A stretch of DNA of 64,000 bases from Niabella beijingensis (GTDB taxonomy: Bacteria; Bacteroidota; Bacteroidia; Chitinophagales; Chitinophagaceae), in contig NZ_JAIQDI010000002.1 in NCBI RefSeq assembly GCF_020034665.1, positions 496,001 to 560,000 of the forward strand, in the 5' to 3' direction. Each line of letters starts with the position of its first letter. Position 1 is the first letter of the stretch. The translations under genes were made by a program, and so were the position numbers. Positions 55,885-63,817 of the stretch are shown here, piece after piece. The notes beneath the pieces are model-generated. The model ran no database searches, was not told where the DNA came from, and was given only the letters and a program-made list of their open reading frames with translations.

Positions 55885-57267
55885 ATGATCCTGAAAACAG
55901 TTAACATGCAAATCTTTCTTTTTTTATTCCTGTCAGGGCTTGCCCTTTCGGGCCGGGCACAGCAGCCGGCTGCGCTCATCACTATTAAAGATCCCTCTTT
56001 CCGATCCGGAAGGGGATTACAGGAAGGTATTGCAGCTTATGATGCTGCGGCATTCCGCTATCTTCAGCCGGGAAAAACAGTACTCAATATCCGTATGAAA
56101 GCACCGGTAGTAATTTCCGTGGCATCAAAGCCGGAGAAATGGGGCTTTTTTCAGTTCCCCAATATCGATCGTACCGCCGGAGGTGCCATTGTTGCTAAAT
56201 GGAACCTCGCTAATGATGCAATAGAGGCTTACGGCACAGATACGCAGGGCACGGCAGTTTCTACCGATGGTGGAATGAGCTGGCGGAGTGAACCGACGGA
56301 AGAGCCGGGTAATGCAGTGCTGCTGCCGAATGGAGACCGCCTTGCCATCTACACACCCAAACCGGTTCCCGTAAAAGAGCTGCAGCTGCTGGAACCGGTG
56401 GGGATCGGCCATGAGAATTACCGCAAATCAAATCTTACTTTTTATCGGTTGCACGAACTTCCGGAAAGCAGACAGGGTGTTTGTTTTAAACGATTGAAAA
56501 AAGGAGGATCAAAATGGGAAGTGGAAAAAGCGACCCTGGATGACCCGCAGGCAGCACGTTACAGTCTGGCAGGACTGGTGCCGATTGTCTGGTGGGGCGA
56601 TATAAAAGTGGCAAAAGATGGTGCGCTGGTTGCCGGCATCTATCCCGGCTTTTTGATTGATGAAAACGGAGTGACCGATCCCCGTTCCGGAGCGTTCTTC
56701 TACCGCTCCACAGACAACGGCCATCACTGGAGCATCCTGGGGAGGATCCCGTTCCGGCTGGATGCTGCGGGTGATTCGGTTTCCGCAAAAAGGATGGGTT
56801 TTACAGAGCCTGCTTTTGAGATATTGAGGGATGGTACCTTCCTGTGCGTGCTCCGTACCACGGATGGTGCGGGTATTGGTCCGATGTATGGCAGTTATTC
56901 AAAAGATCAGGGAAAAACCTGGTCGAAGCCCCGCGTCATCACCCCGGCAGGTGTGTTGCCGCGACTGCTGAAACTTTCGAATGGTGTGCTGGTACTGGCT
57001 TCCGGCCGCCCCGGAGTACAGCTGCGGTTTTCAACCGATGCCAGGGGCATGCAGTGGTCGCGGGCCTTTGAAATGCTGCCGCATGATAATGATTTCAGAA
57101 AAGAACTGAATGGTGGTTCCGCGCAGGTTTCCTGCGGGTATACGGGATTGCTGCCCACGGGACCAGACAAGTTCCTGATCATTTATTCCGATTTTCATTA
57201 TCAGGCAACCGGAGGGGCTGTCCGCAAAGCCATCAAAGTACGCGAGGTGACAGTGGATAAAAAATAG
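55885..57267 (+). CDS. Secreted Asp-box (BNR) beta-propeller protein 3
   Basis: This 460-residue exported protein (signal peptide ending GRAQQ) has Asp boxes STDGGMSWRS, STDNGHHWSI and SKDQGKTWSK, plus a degenerate fourth STDARGMQWSR. It has more conserved boxes than protein 1, at similar spacing to protein 2. It is last in the SusC operon, 28 bp after the previous gene. A hydrolase acting on glycan ends before or during import is likely; GH33 assignment is not supported by residues I can identify. Confidence 0.75.
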   Translation: MILKTVNMQIFLFLFLSGLALSGRAQQPAALITIKDPSFRSGRGLQEGIAAYDAAAFRYLQPGKTVLNIRMKAPVVISVASKPEKWGFFQFPNIDRTAGGAIVAKWNLANDAIEAYGTDTQGTAVSTDGGMSWRSEPTEEPGNAVLLPNGDRLAIYTPKPVPVKELQLLEPVGIGHENYRKSNLTFYRLHELPESRQGVCFKRLKKGGSKWEVEKATLDDPQAARYSLAGLVPIVWWGDIKVAKDGALVAGIYPGFLIDENGVTDPRSGAFFYRSTDNGHHWSILGRIPFRLDAAGDSVSAKRMGFTEPAFEILRDGTFLCVLRTTDGAGIGPMYGSYSKDQGKTWSKPRVITPAGVLPRLLKLSNGVLVLASGRPGVQLRFSTDARGMQWSRAFEMLPHDNDFRKELNGGSAQVSCGYTGLLPTGPDKFLIIYSDFHYQATGGAVRKAIKVREVTVDKK

Positions 57268-57344
57268 AAGCATAGTGATAAAGGATCGAACGCGGCCGCA
57301 CTTCTCGATGGTCTGAACAATTGTAAGTGTAAAAACGGCTTCTG

Positions 57345-58145
57345 TTACTTATAGGCTTCGTTTCCTTTTTCTTCGCTTACAGCAGTGGCGTTGAATTTAC
57401 CGGCAAGTGTTTTGAAATAGGAGGAGAGCCCTACCACATCTGCGCCCACACTTACAAACTGGTAACCCATCTTGCGGAATTTATCAACATGGTCGATGCC
57501 GCCCGTAGTGCCCGCAAATTTTCCGTGTTTCCGTGCCAGTTCGGCCACACGCGTTCTTGCTTTCAGTAATTCCGGATGATTGAAATCGCCGGGAGCACCA
57601 ATGCCCTGACTGAAATCACCCGGACCAAAGAACAGCATGTCGTAGCCTTCAAGTGCGGCAATGGCTTCCAGTTCCTCCAGTGGTTCGGGGTCTTCGATCT
57701 GCAGGACCACGAACCGTTCCCGGTTTGCTGTTTCCAGGTAAGTGCCAAAGTCCATATTGGTATAGGCGCCATCTGCATTTCCTCCATCGATCGGCCGGCG
57801 GCCCAGTGGGTGAAAGCGGGTCATGTACACTACATTTTTTGCATCTTCAAGGTTCATAATATGCGGCACCATGATGCCGGTGGCATCCATCTCAAGGGGC
57901 TTGATGAGATCGCTGTAGCTGCCCCGCGGCACCCGTACCATCAGGTCGGCATCATATGCCTTGGTGGCCCATACCTGACTGTTGAGTACGTCCCATCCCG
58001 GAGTACAATGTTCCTGATCTACCCAGATACAGTCAAACCCGCAGCGCGCGGCTATTTCAGCCACCTGCGCGTTTGAGATGTTTATCTTGATACAGCTGGC
58101 AAAACCGCCGCTTCTTAGTTTTTGTAATACCCTGCTTGCTCTCAT
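57345..58145 (-). CDS. HpcH/HpaI-family class II aldolase
   Basis: This 266-residue metal-dependent aldolase has the catalytic His46 in IWVDQEHCTP, Arg71 in VRVPRG, and the metal ligands Glu151 (LQIEDPE) and Asp177 (FGPGDFS). Such enzymes cleave 2-keto-3-deoxy acids or hydroxy-keto acids to pyruvate and an aldehyde. The product aldehyde could feed the semialdehyde-type dehydrogenase at 43211. It is last in a minus-strand group of three with an MFS transporter and a HEAT-like lipoprotein; all start from the intergenic region at 60518-60970. Confidence 0.9.
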   Translation of the reverse strand: MRASRVLQKLRSGGFASCIKINISNAQVAEIAARCGFDCIWVDQEHCTPGWDVLNSQVWATKAYDADLMVRVPRGSYSDLIKPLEMDATGIMVPHIMNLEDAKNVVYMTRFHPLGRRPIDGGNADGAYTNMDFGTYLETANRERFVVLQIEDPEPLEELEAIAALEGYDMLFFGPGDFSQGIGAPGDFNHPELLKARTRVAELARKHGKFAGTTGGIDHVDKFRKMGYQFVSVGADVVGLSSYFKTLAGKFNATAVSEEKGNEAYK

Positions 58146-58283
58146 TGCGTATCTGTATTTTATACTGAATTGATATTGTTGTTAACGGCGTCGGTGACTG
58201 CTACGCCTTCCGGTTGTCTCCACTCTATCCTAGAAGAGACTACTTGTACAGCGCCGGGGTAATCCCGGCTATTAAGGTAATCA

Positions 58284-59243
58284 TTATTCTGCCTCGCGCG
58301 CCGCGATTCTAAGGATCGCATAAGCGGCGGCAGCGCGTACATCAGCGCCGGCGGGGCTTTGTGCGTCATAAAGACCATTATTGTGTTCATTGTTCAGGTA
58401 TGCAGAAAGAATGAGAAGGTGCTCGCAGGTGCCCTGTTCTGCCAGTGCCTGTGCCAGTTCGATCCGCTGACTGGCGTTGAATTGCTCCCAGTGATCCTGC
58501 ATTTTCGTTTTTATTTTTTTGAACAGTTCTTCATTGCCTCCGGTATACGTTACAAAAGCCGTATACAGCAGGTTGTTGCGTAATCCGCCGGAAACGGGTT
58601 CTTTCATGGCCCTTTCTGCAAATGAATGCCATTCGCCCGGGTTCAGGTCCTTTGATTTTAGCAATACATACGCACTTATTTTCCGGATGATGGAATCTTC
58701 GTCACTAAATGCCATTTCGATAAACCGGCGCTTGTTCTTTTCCTCCAGTTCTTTTGAAGTATAAGAAGTGGCCCATAACGTATAGGTCTGAAGGATGCGG
58801 CTGGTATCTTCCAGTGCAGCATCGGTGGCATCCGGGTACTGCTGCACCGGGGAGGTCTTCAGCTTGGCAAGTGTTTCTGCTGCGTGGATGCGGTCGGGGG
58901 CCGTGGTATCCCCGAAAATGCTGAGCACGTTGTTCAGCCATTGTTTTTTCTTTTCCGGATCCGAGGCTGTCTGATACAGTACTCTTGAAATACCGATGCG
59001 GTATTTCGGCTCCTGCTGATACGACGCGTATTCTGCCTGGTAGGCCTGTTCCACTTCGCGAATGTCCTGCTGCAGCCAGATAAGGTATTCAGCCGCGTGG
59101 ACCTTCACCCACAGGGTATTGTTTTTTAATACGGCGCGCAGTTCATGCAGCGCCTGGTCTTTTAATGGTTGGTCGATGGTACAGGATGGCATACAGGAAT
59201 TATTAAGAATGGCAAGCAGGCAAATAGTAATAAAAACCTTCAT
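58284..59243 (-). CDS. HEAT-like alpha-helical repeat lipoprotein, unknown function
   Basis: This 319-residue protein starts at ATG 59243 (MKVFITICLLAILNNSC), giving a lipoprotein signal with Cys17. The mature part is all alpha-helical with HEAT-like repeats: LHELRAVLKNNTLWVKVHAAEYLIW, RIHAAETLAKLK, RKISAYVLLKSK, RIELAQALAEQGT and DVRAAAAYAILRIA, the last flanked by an AGADVRAAA turn. No catalytic motif is visible. It lies 5 bp downstream of the MFS transporter stop, so it is cotranscribed; 138 bp of unremarkable sequence separates it from the aldolase. A scaffold or binding role is plausible. Confidence 0.7.
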   Translation of the reverse strand: MKVFITICLLAILNNSCMPSCTIDQPLKDQALHELRAVLKNNTLWVKVHAAEYLIWLQQDIREVEQAYQAEYASYQQEPKYRIGISRVLYQTASDPEKKKQWLNNVLSIFGDTTAPDRIHAAETLAKLKTSPVQQYPDATDAALEDTSRILQTYTLWATSYTSKELEEKNKRRFIEMAFSDEDSIIRKISAYVLLKSKDLNPGEWHSFAERAMKEPVSGGLRNNLLYTAFVTYTGGNEELFKKIKTKMQDHWEQFNASQRIELAQALAEQGTCEHLLILSAYLNNEHNNGLYDAQSPAGADVRAAAAYAILRIAAREAE

Positions 59244-59248
59244 TGACT

Positions 59249-60517
59249 TTAATTTGATGAGGAACGGGTACGTGCGTAGAAACCTTTGATCATAAACAGC
59301 AGCAGGGCACAAAGGATCATAGTGATACCTGCTATTTTAAATAATACCTGGGTGTTTACCGAAGCATCCCTTAGAATACCTCCGGCGTAAATGCCCAGTC
59401 CGCCTACAATACAGGCGAACATATTCAGTATGCCATAGCCCGTAGCCCGGTATTTTTCGTCCGAGACCATACAAAGAATGGGCATGAGGTTGGTATCCGT
59501 AAACGTACGGGTAAGTGCGTATACCATAAAGCCTCCGATGGCAAGGGCCATTATGCTGGTGGAGCCAGCTATAAATGCTGCAGGCGCTGCGATCAGTAAA
59601 CCCACGGCAGGAAGCAGGATGCGCGCATAGTTGTTTTTCCGGTGCCAGCGGTCTGCCAGGATACCGCCTAAAATAACTCCGACAAAGCTAAAAGGGTAGA
59701 CATACCAGGTGGCATAGACGCCTGCCATGGTTTGCGAAAGATTGAAGTGCTCTTTATAATAAGTGGGCAGCCAGCCTACGATCATCCATCCCACAACGCC
59801 CAGCAGTCCCCAGAAAATGACCAGCAGGATAAAATTGCGGCCTTTAAAAAGCACGTTGATGCCATCGAGGAAGCTGATCTTCTGCGCGGCGCTCCCCCGA
59901 TCGTCAGGTGTCGTGCTTCTGCGGTCGGGAGTATCTTTTAATGTAAAAAACATAACCACTGCGTAGAGGATCCCGAATGCGCCAAAAACGGTGAAGGCAT
60001 CGCTCCAGTGATGATTCTCTGCGATCCATCCCCCCAGGAATCCCATCGACTGGCCGATCATGATGCCGCCGTTATGAACACCGGTGGCCAGTGAGCGGGT
60101 ATTGCCGCGGTGATAGTCGGAGATCAGCGCCAGTGCAGCGGGGATATAACAGGCCTCGCTGATCCCCATCAATGCGCGGGTGGCCAGCAATTGTTCAAAA
60201 TTTTGTGCATGAGCAGTGAGCCAGGTTACAGCCGACCAGATAAAAAGACTGACAATGATTACCCTGCTGCGGCTGAACCGGTCGGCAAGGTATCCTGCAT
60301 AAGGACTCAGCAATCCGTATACCCATAAAAAAACAGAGGTCAGCAATCCGAACTGTGCATCGGTCATGGGAATGGCTTCAACGATGGAGCCGCGCATGGT
60401 GGTCAGCATGATGCGGTCGAGATAATTCAAAAAGCCGACGACAAATAAAAGAAGAACAGTAAGCCAGGCGCCACGCAGGGGTTTGATATGCTGCTTTAGA
60501 TCGTTATTGATAATCAT
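59249..60517 (-). CDS. MFS transporter, sugar/organic-anion type
   Basis: About 12 membrane helices in 422 residues. The motif A region reads SPYAGYLADRFSRSRVIIVS, with FLGGWIAENHHWS after helix 5. The N-terminus RGAWLTVLLLFVVGFLNYLDRIML and helix 4 TRALMGISEACYIPAALALISDY are like anion:cation symporter or Spinster-type MFS proteins. It most likely carries the degraded sugar or sugar acid across the inner membrane. It is the first gene in the minus-strand unit; its promoter probably lies in the 453-bp gap shared with the PhyH gene, though no perfect box was seen. Confidence 0.9.
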   Translation of the reverse strand: MIINNDLKQHIKPLRGAWLTVLLLFVVGFLNYLDRIMLTTMRGSIVEAIPMTDAQFGLLTSVFLWVYGLLSPYAGYLADRFSRSRVIIVSLFIWSAVTWLTAHAQNFEQLLATRALMGISEACYIPAALALISDYHRGNTRSLATGVHNGGIMIGQSMGFLGGWIAENHHWSDAFTVFGAFGILYAVVMFFTLKDTPDRRSTTPDDRGSAAQKISFLDGINVLFKGRNFILLVIFWGLLGVVGWMIVGWLPTYYKEHFNLSQTMAGVYATWYVYPFSFVGVILGGILADRWHRKNNYARILLPAVGLLIAAPAAFIAGSTSIMALAIGGFMVYALTRTFTDTNLMPILCMVSDEKYRATGYGILNMFACIVGGLGIYAGGILRDASVNTQVLFKIAGITMILCALLLFMIKGFYARTRSSSN

Positions 60518-60599
60518 CGGACCGAAGATAGTTCCTACAAGATAACAATCTTGTTACTTTTTTTTTCGATTGTGGTATTATATTTCAAAGGAATGGATG

Positions 60600-60875
60600 T
60601 GAGAGACTCCGGAATTGGGAACTGAGATTTGAGATGGCAGCAGTCTGCTTTAATTGCCGTGTCCTGAAAAAACCGGACAGGACTCTCAATGCCGGAGTCT
60701 GATAGTTGGAAGTTAAGATCTGAGAACCGGGAGCCGGGCGTCGAGACCTGCAGTGCTGCCTCAGGTCTGATAGCTGACCGCTGCCAGCTGAAAGCCGGGA
60801 TTTGACAGTGAAGCAGCAGGTACCGTCTCAACTCTCAAATCTGAGATCTCAATTCTCAAATCTCACCGCTCCCTC
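60600..60875. repeat. Degenerate TCTCAAAT/CTGA-rich repeat region
   Basis: Between 60600 and 60875 both strands show scattered units (TCTCAAATC, CTGAGATTTGAG, TCTGATAG, CTGAGAACCGGGAG). These look like decayed copies of the same repeat family as at 37731 and 19195. They occupy most of the 453-bp gap 60518-60970; the rest contains the AATAGTAC motifs and a promoter box. A minus-strand frame of 98 codons there is repeat-derived and not accepted as a gene. Confidence 0.6.
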
Positions 60876-60889
60876 AAAGTATAAAAATA

Positions 60890-60911
60890 TTAATAGTACA
60901 AAAAATAGTAC
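60890..60911 (+). promoter_or_regulatory. Tandem AATAGTAC motifs upstream of the PhyH gene
   Basis: TAATAGTAC (60891-60899) and AAAATAGTAC (60902-60911) are 12 bp apart and precede a TAnnTTTG box by 23 bp. Best-conserved copies of the locus motif outside the AraC gap. Confidence 0.5.
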
Positions 60912-60934
60912 TGCATATACCGTTCAGGCTGGTC

Positions 60935-60942
60935 TAAATTTG
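60935..60942 (+). promoter_or_regulatory. Promoter -7 box of the PhyH/GH127 operon
   Basis: TAAATTTG matches TAnnTTTG, 28 bp before the PhyH ATG. Confidence 0.55.
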
Positions 60943-60970
60943 AATTTATCTGATATCAAAAAATTGCATT

Positions 60971-61729
60971 ATGAATACAACAGATTATGCCTCTGTAAAA
61001 AAAGCGTATGACCACGACGGATATGCCTTCCTTCCTGCCTTTTTGAGCGAGGAGGAGATCACCAGGATCAGAGAGGAGCTCAACACCTTTATCGCACAGC
61101 AGGTTCCCGGAATGCCGCCCGGTTATGTTTTTTACGAAGATAAGAGCGACCCTGCCACACTGAAACAACTCCAGGATATGCACCGCTACAGTCCTTTTTT
61201 TGAAAAAATGCTGGAAGGGAGCCGGTTTGAGGAACTGGCTGCCGTATTGCTGGACGATACGGCGGTTCCGAAAAATATCGAATACTTCAATAAGCCTGCG
61301 CACATCGGCAAGGCAACACCACCGCACCAGGATGGATATTATTTTATGCTGAAGCCGGTAAAGGCCATTACAATGTGGCTGGCGCTGGAACCTGCCGATG
61401 AAACCAATGGTTGCGTACGCTATATAAAAGGATCGCATTTAAAACCCATGCGCCCGCACGGACGTACACAAACACTGGGGTTTTCCCAGGGCATCACCGA
61501 TTATTCGGAACAGGATAAAACAGAAGAAGTGTTTTTCCCGGCAAAGGCGGGAGATTTGCTGGTTCATGATGCCATGACCATTCACCGTACCGATCCGAAT
61601 GGAAGTGCCCGCTCCAGGAAGGCACTGGGGTTTATTTATTTCGGAGCCTCTGCAAAAGAAGACCTGGAGGCTAAAGCAGCCTACCAGCAACGATTGCATG
61701 AAGAACGGTTTGAAAAAAATGAAAAATAA
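60971..61729 (+). CDS. Phytanoyl-CoA dioxygenase (PhyH) family protein
   Basis: This 252-residue protein is a 2-oxoglutarate/Fe(II) oxygenase. Its iron ligands are visible as His119-Gln-Asp121 (PPHQDGYYF) and a distal His205 (MTIHRTDPN), with Arg214 or Arg216 likely binding 2-oxoglutarate. It hydroxylates or demethylates a small molecule. Its stop overlaps the GH127 gene start by 11 bp, so the two are translated together. Oxidative removal of O-methyl or activation of a sugar carbon would fit the locus, but this is inference. Confidence 0.9.
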   Translation: MNTTDYASVKKAYDHDGYAFLPAFLSEEEITRIREELNTFIAQQVPGMPPGYVFYEDKSDPATLKQLQDMHRYSPFFEKMLEGSRFEELAAVLLDDTAVPKNIEYFNKPAHIGKATPPHQDGYYFMLKPVKAITMWLALEPADETNGCVRYIKGSHLKPMRPHGRTQTLGFSQGITDYSEQDKTEEVFFPAKAGDLLVHDAMTIHRTDPNGSARSRKALGFIYFGASAKEDLEAKAAYQQRLHEERFEKNEK

Positions 61730-63817
61730 TTTTCGCCTGTTGCAGCTGTTGCGGGGTACCACGCGGTATCTCAGTAATGATCTTTTTGCAGCTTTCGCTA
61801 TAATGGTTGTTTTTTTACTGACTGTTTTTGGTGCAGGTGCACAGCAGGTCCATCGTGTGACTGCTGTTAAAAACCGGCTTCAGCCATTGACTGCGGAAGC
61901 AGTGAATATCCGCGGGTATCTCGGTGAGAAAATTGAATTGTGCATCCGGAACCGCGTTCAGCTGCAGCCTGCAGGCCCTTTCCTCCGGATATTTAAAACC
62001 AGGAACCTTGATCCGGGTGGCTATTGGGGTGAGTTCATTGGCAAGTGGGCGGCAGCAGCAGCGCTGGCCTGCCGGTACCAGTCCAATCCTGCATTAAAAG
62101 AGAAAGCCCGTGTGGCGATGGATGAGTTGATCCGGACACCTTCTGAGAACGGATATATTTCTACCTATAATGCCGGAGACGCATTTACAGTATGGGACAT
62201 CTGGATACAGAAATATGTGCTGCTCGGACTGATCGCTCAGTATGAAGTAACCGGTAACCGGCAGTATCTCGGGGCGGCGCAGAAAAGTGCCGGCTATCTG
62301 CTGAATAAAACCGGACCGGGGAAAATTAGCCTCGAAGCATATGGCCCGCCTTTTCATAAAGGAGGGGTGAACTTTTCTATCCTGGAACCAATGGTGCTGT
62401 TGTATGAATATACGGGCGACAGCAAATACCTGCAATACAGTAAATATATTGTGGCATCCTGGAGCAGGCCCGGAAAATATTCCCCGAAAGGGCTGCGGTT
62501 GATCGAAAATGCGGAAGCCGGTTTGCTGCCGGTGCAGTACGAGGTACGCCATGCGTACACACTCATGTCCGACTTCGAAGGATTATGCGAGCTTTACCGG
62601 GCCACCGGTCACCGGCGCTATCTGGAAGCCTGTATCCGGTTTGCCCGTGCGGTTGAGCGTTATGAACTGATGATCACCGGAACGGTATCCAATCATGAAA
62701 TGTGGTACAATGGCGCGTTATCGCAAACAGGTACGCTGGAGCAGCCTAACGAAACCTGCGCAACAGTTACCTGGATGAAACTTTGTTATCAGCTGCTGCG
62801 TCTTACCGGCGATCCGCACTGGGCCAATAACATGGAAACGTCGTTGTACAACGGGCTGCTGGGTGCCATGATGCCCAGGGGCGAATGGTGGGCCTATCAT
62901 TCCCAGCTGAACGGACAACGGATGCCCAGCCGTGTACAGGGTTGCGATATCAGCTGCTGTGTCTCCAGCGGGCCCAGAGGCCTGCTGATCACACCGGAAT
63001 GGGCCGCGATGAAAACCCCCGGCGGCGGACTTACGATCAACCTCTACAATGCTGGCTCCATTGACCATCGTATGCCGAACGGACAGTTGATACAAATCAA
63101 AGAAGAGACGGATTATCCGGTATCGGGTCTTGTACGGTTTACGGTTCATACGTCACAACCGGCCACCTTACAGTTGGCACTGCGTATACCAGCCTGGAGC
63201 AAAAAGACAAAACTAAAAATAAATGGCCGGGCCGTTCACGTCGAAGCTGGCGCATATGCTGTTCTCAACCGTACCTGGAAGCAGGGGATCAGGTTGAACT
63301 GGAACTGGACATCCGCGGCCGCATTGTACATGCCCCGGGCGGCACAGAACAGGCCGTGGTACGTGGTCCGGTGGTACTGGCTTTGGACAACCGCCTGGTA
63401 CAGGAACAGGATACTGCCATATGGCTGATCCCCGACTCCCGCCATTTTGAACTATTCCCCAATAATCCGAAATACCGGTTCATAGGTCCCGTACATGATT
63501 TTGACAGCCGTAAAAGGGACGTATATATTGATCTGAAAGCAGTAGCGGTGCCGGATAAAAATATCCGGATGGCCTTTGAAGTGCCCTTTACAGATCGCCC
63601 GGTGTTTCATATTCACCGGGAAAAAAAGATCATTATGTGCGACTATGCTTCTGCCGGCAATCAATGGAACGATTCGAACTTTTACCGGGTCTGGCTGCCA
63701 CAGCCCCTCTATATGGGTAATATGTACGCACGAAATACATGGAAACTGATGGGCTATGGTCTGAAAGCTCCGGTAAAAGTACCTCAATACATTACCAAAG
63801 CACTGCAGCAGGAATGA
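61719..63817 (+). pseudogene. GH127 beta-L-arabinofuranosidase-type protein, frameshifted
   Basis: This exported protein (about 700 residues if repaired) has a signal peptide and an (alpha/alpha)6 domain with WGEFIGKWAAAAALACRYQ. The zinc ligands known in HypBA1 are conserved as Glu345-x-Cys347 (NETCATV) and Cys413-Cys414 (DISCCVSS). The frame breaks in a run of four G (63284-63287). One added G would restore WKQGDQVELELD and join the second part, from about 63290 to stop 63817 (VRGPVVLALDNRLVQ onwards, ending KVPQYITKALQQE). As written, the protein ends at 63428 with an aberrant tail. ATG 61719 overlaps the PhyH stop. Confidence 0.8.

Noticed and set aside
30255..57267. Sialic acid utilisation as the function of the locus
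   Set aside because: Only the Asp-box names suggest it; nan pathway genes are missing and GH33 residues are not evident.
60535..60831. Minus-strand frame of 98 codons in the MFS/PhyH gap
   Set aside because: It is built from TCTCAAAT-type repeat DNA and reads as repetitive SDLNFQLSDSG-like text, a common spurious product of such repeats.
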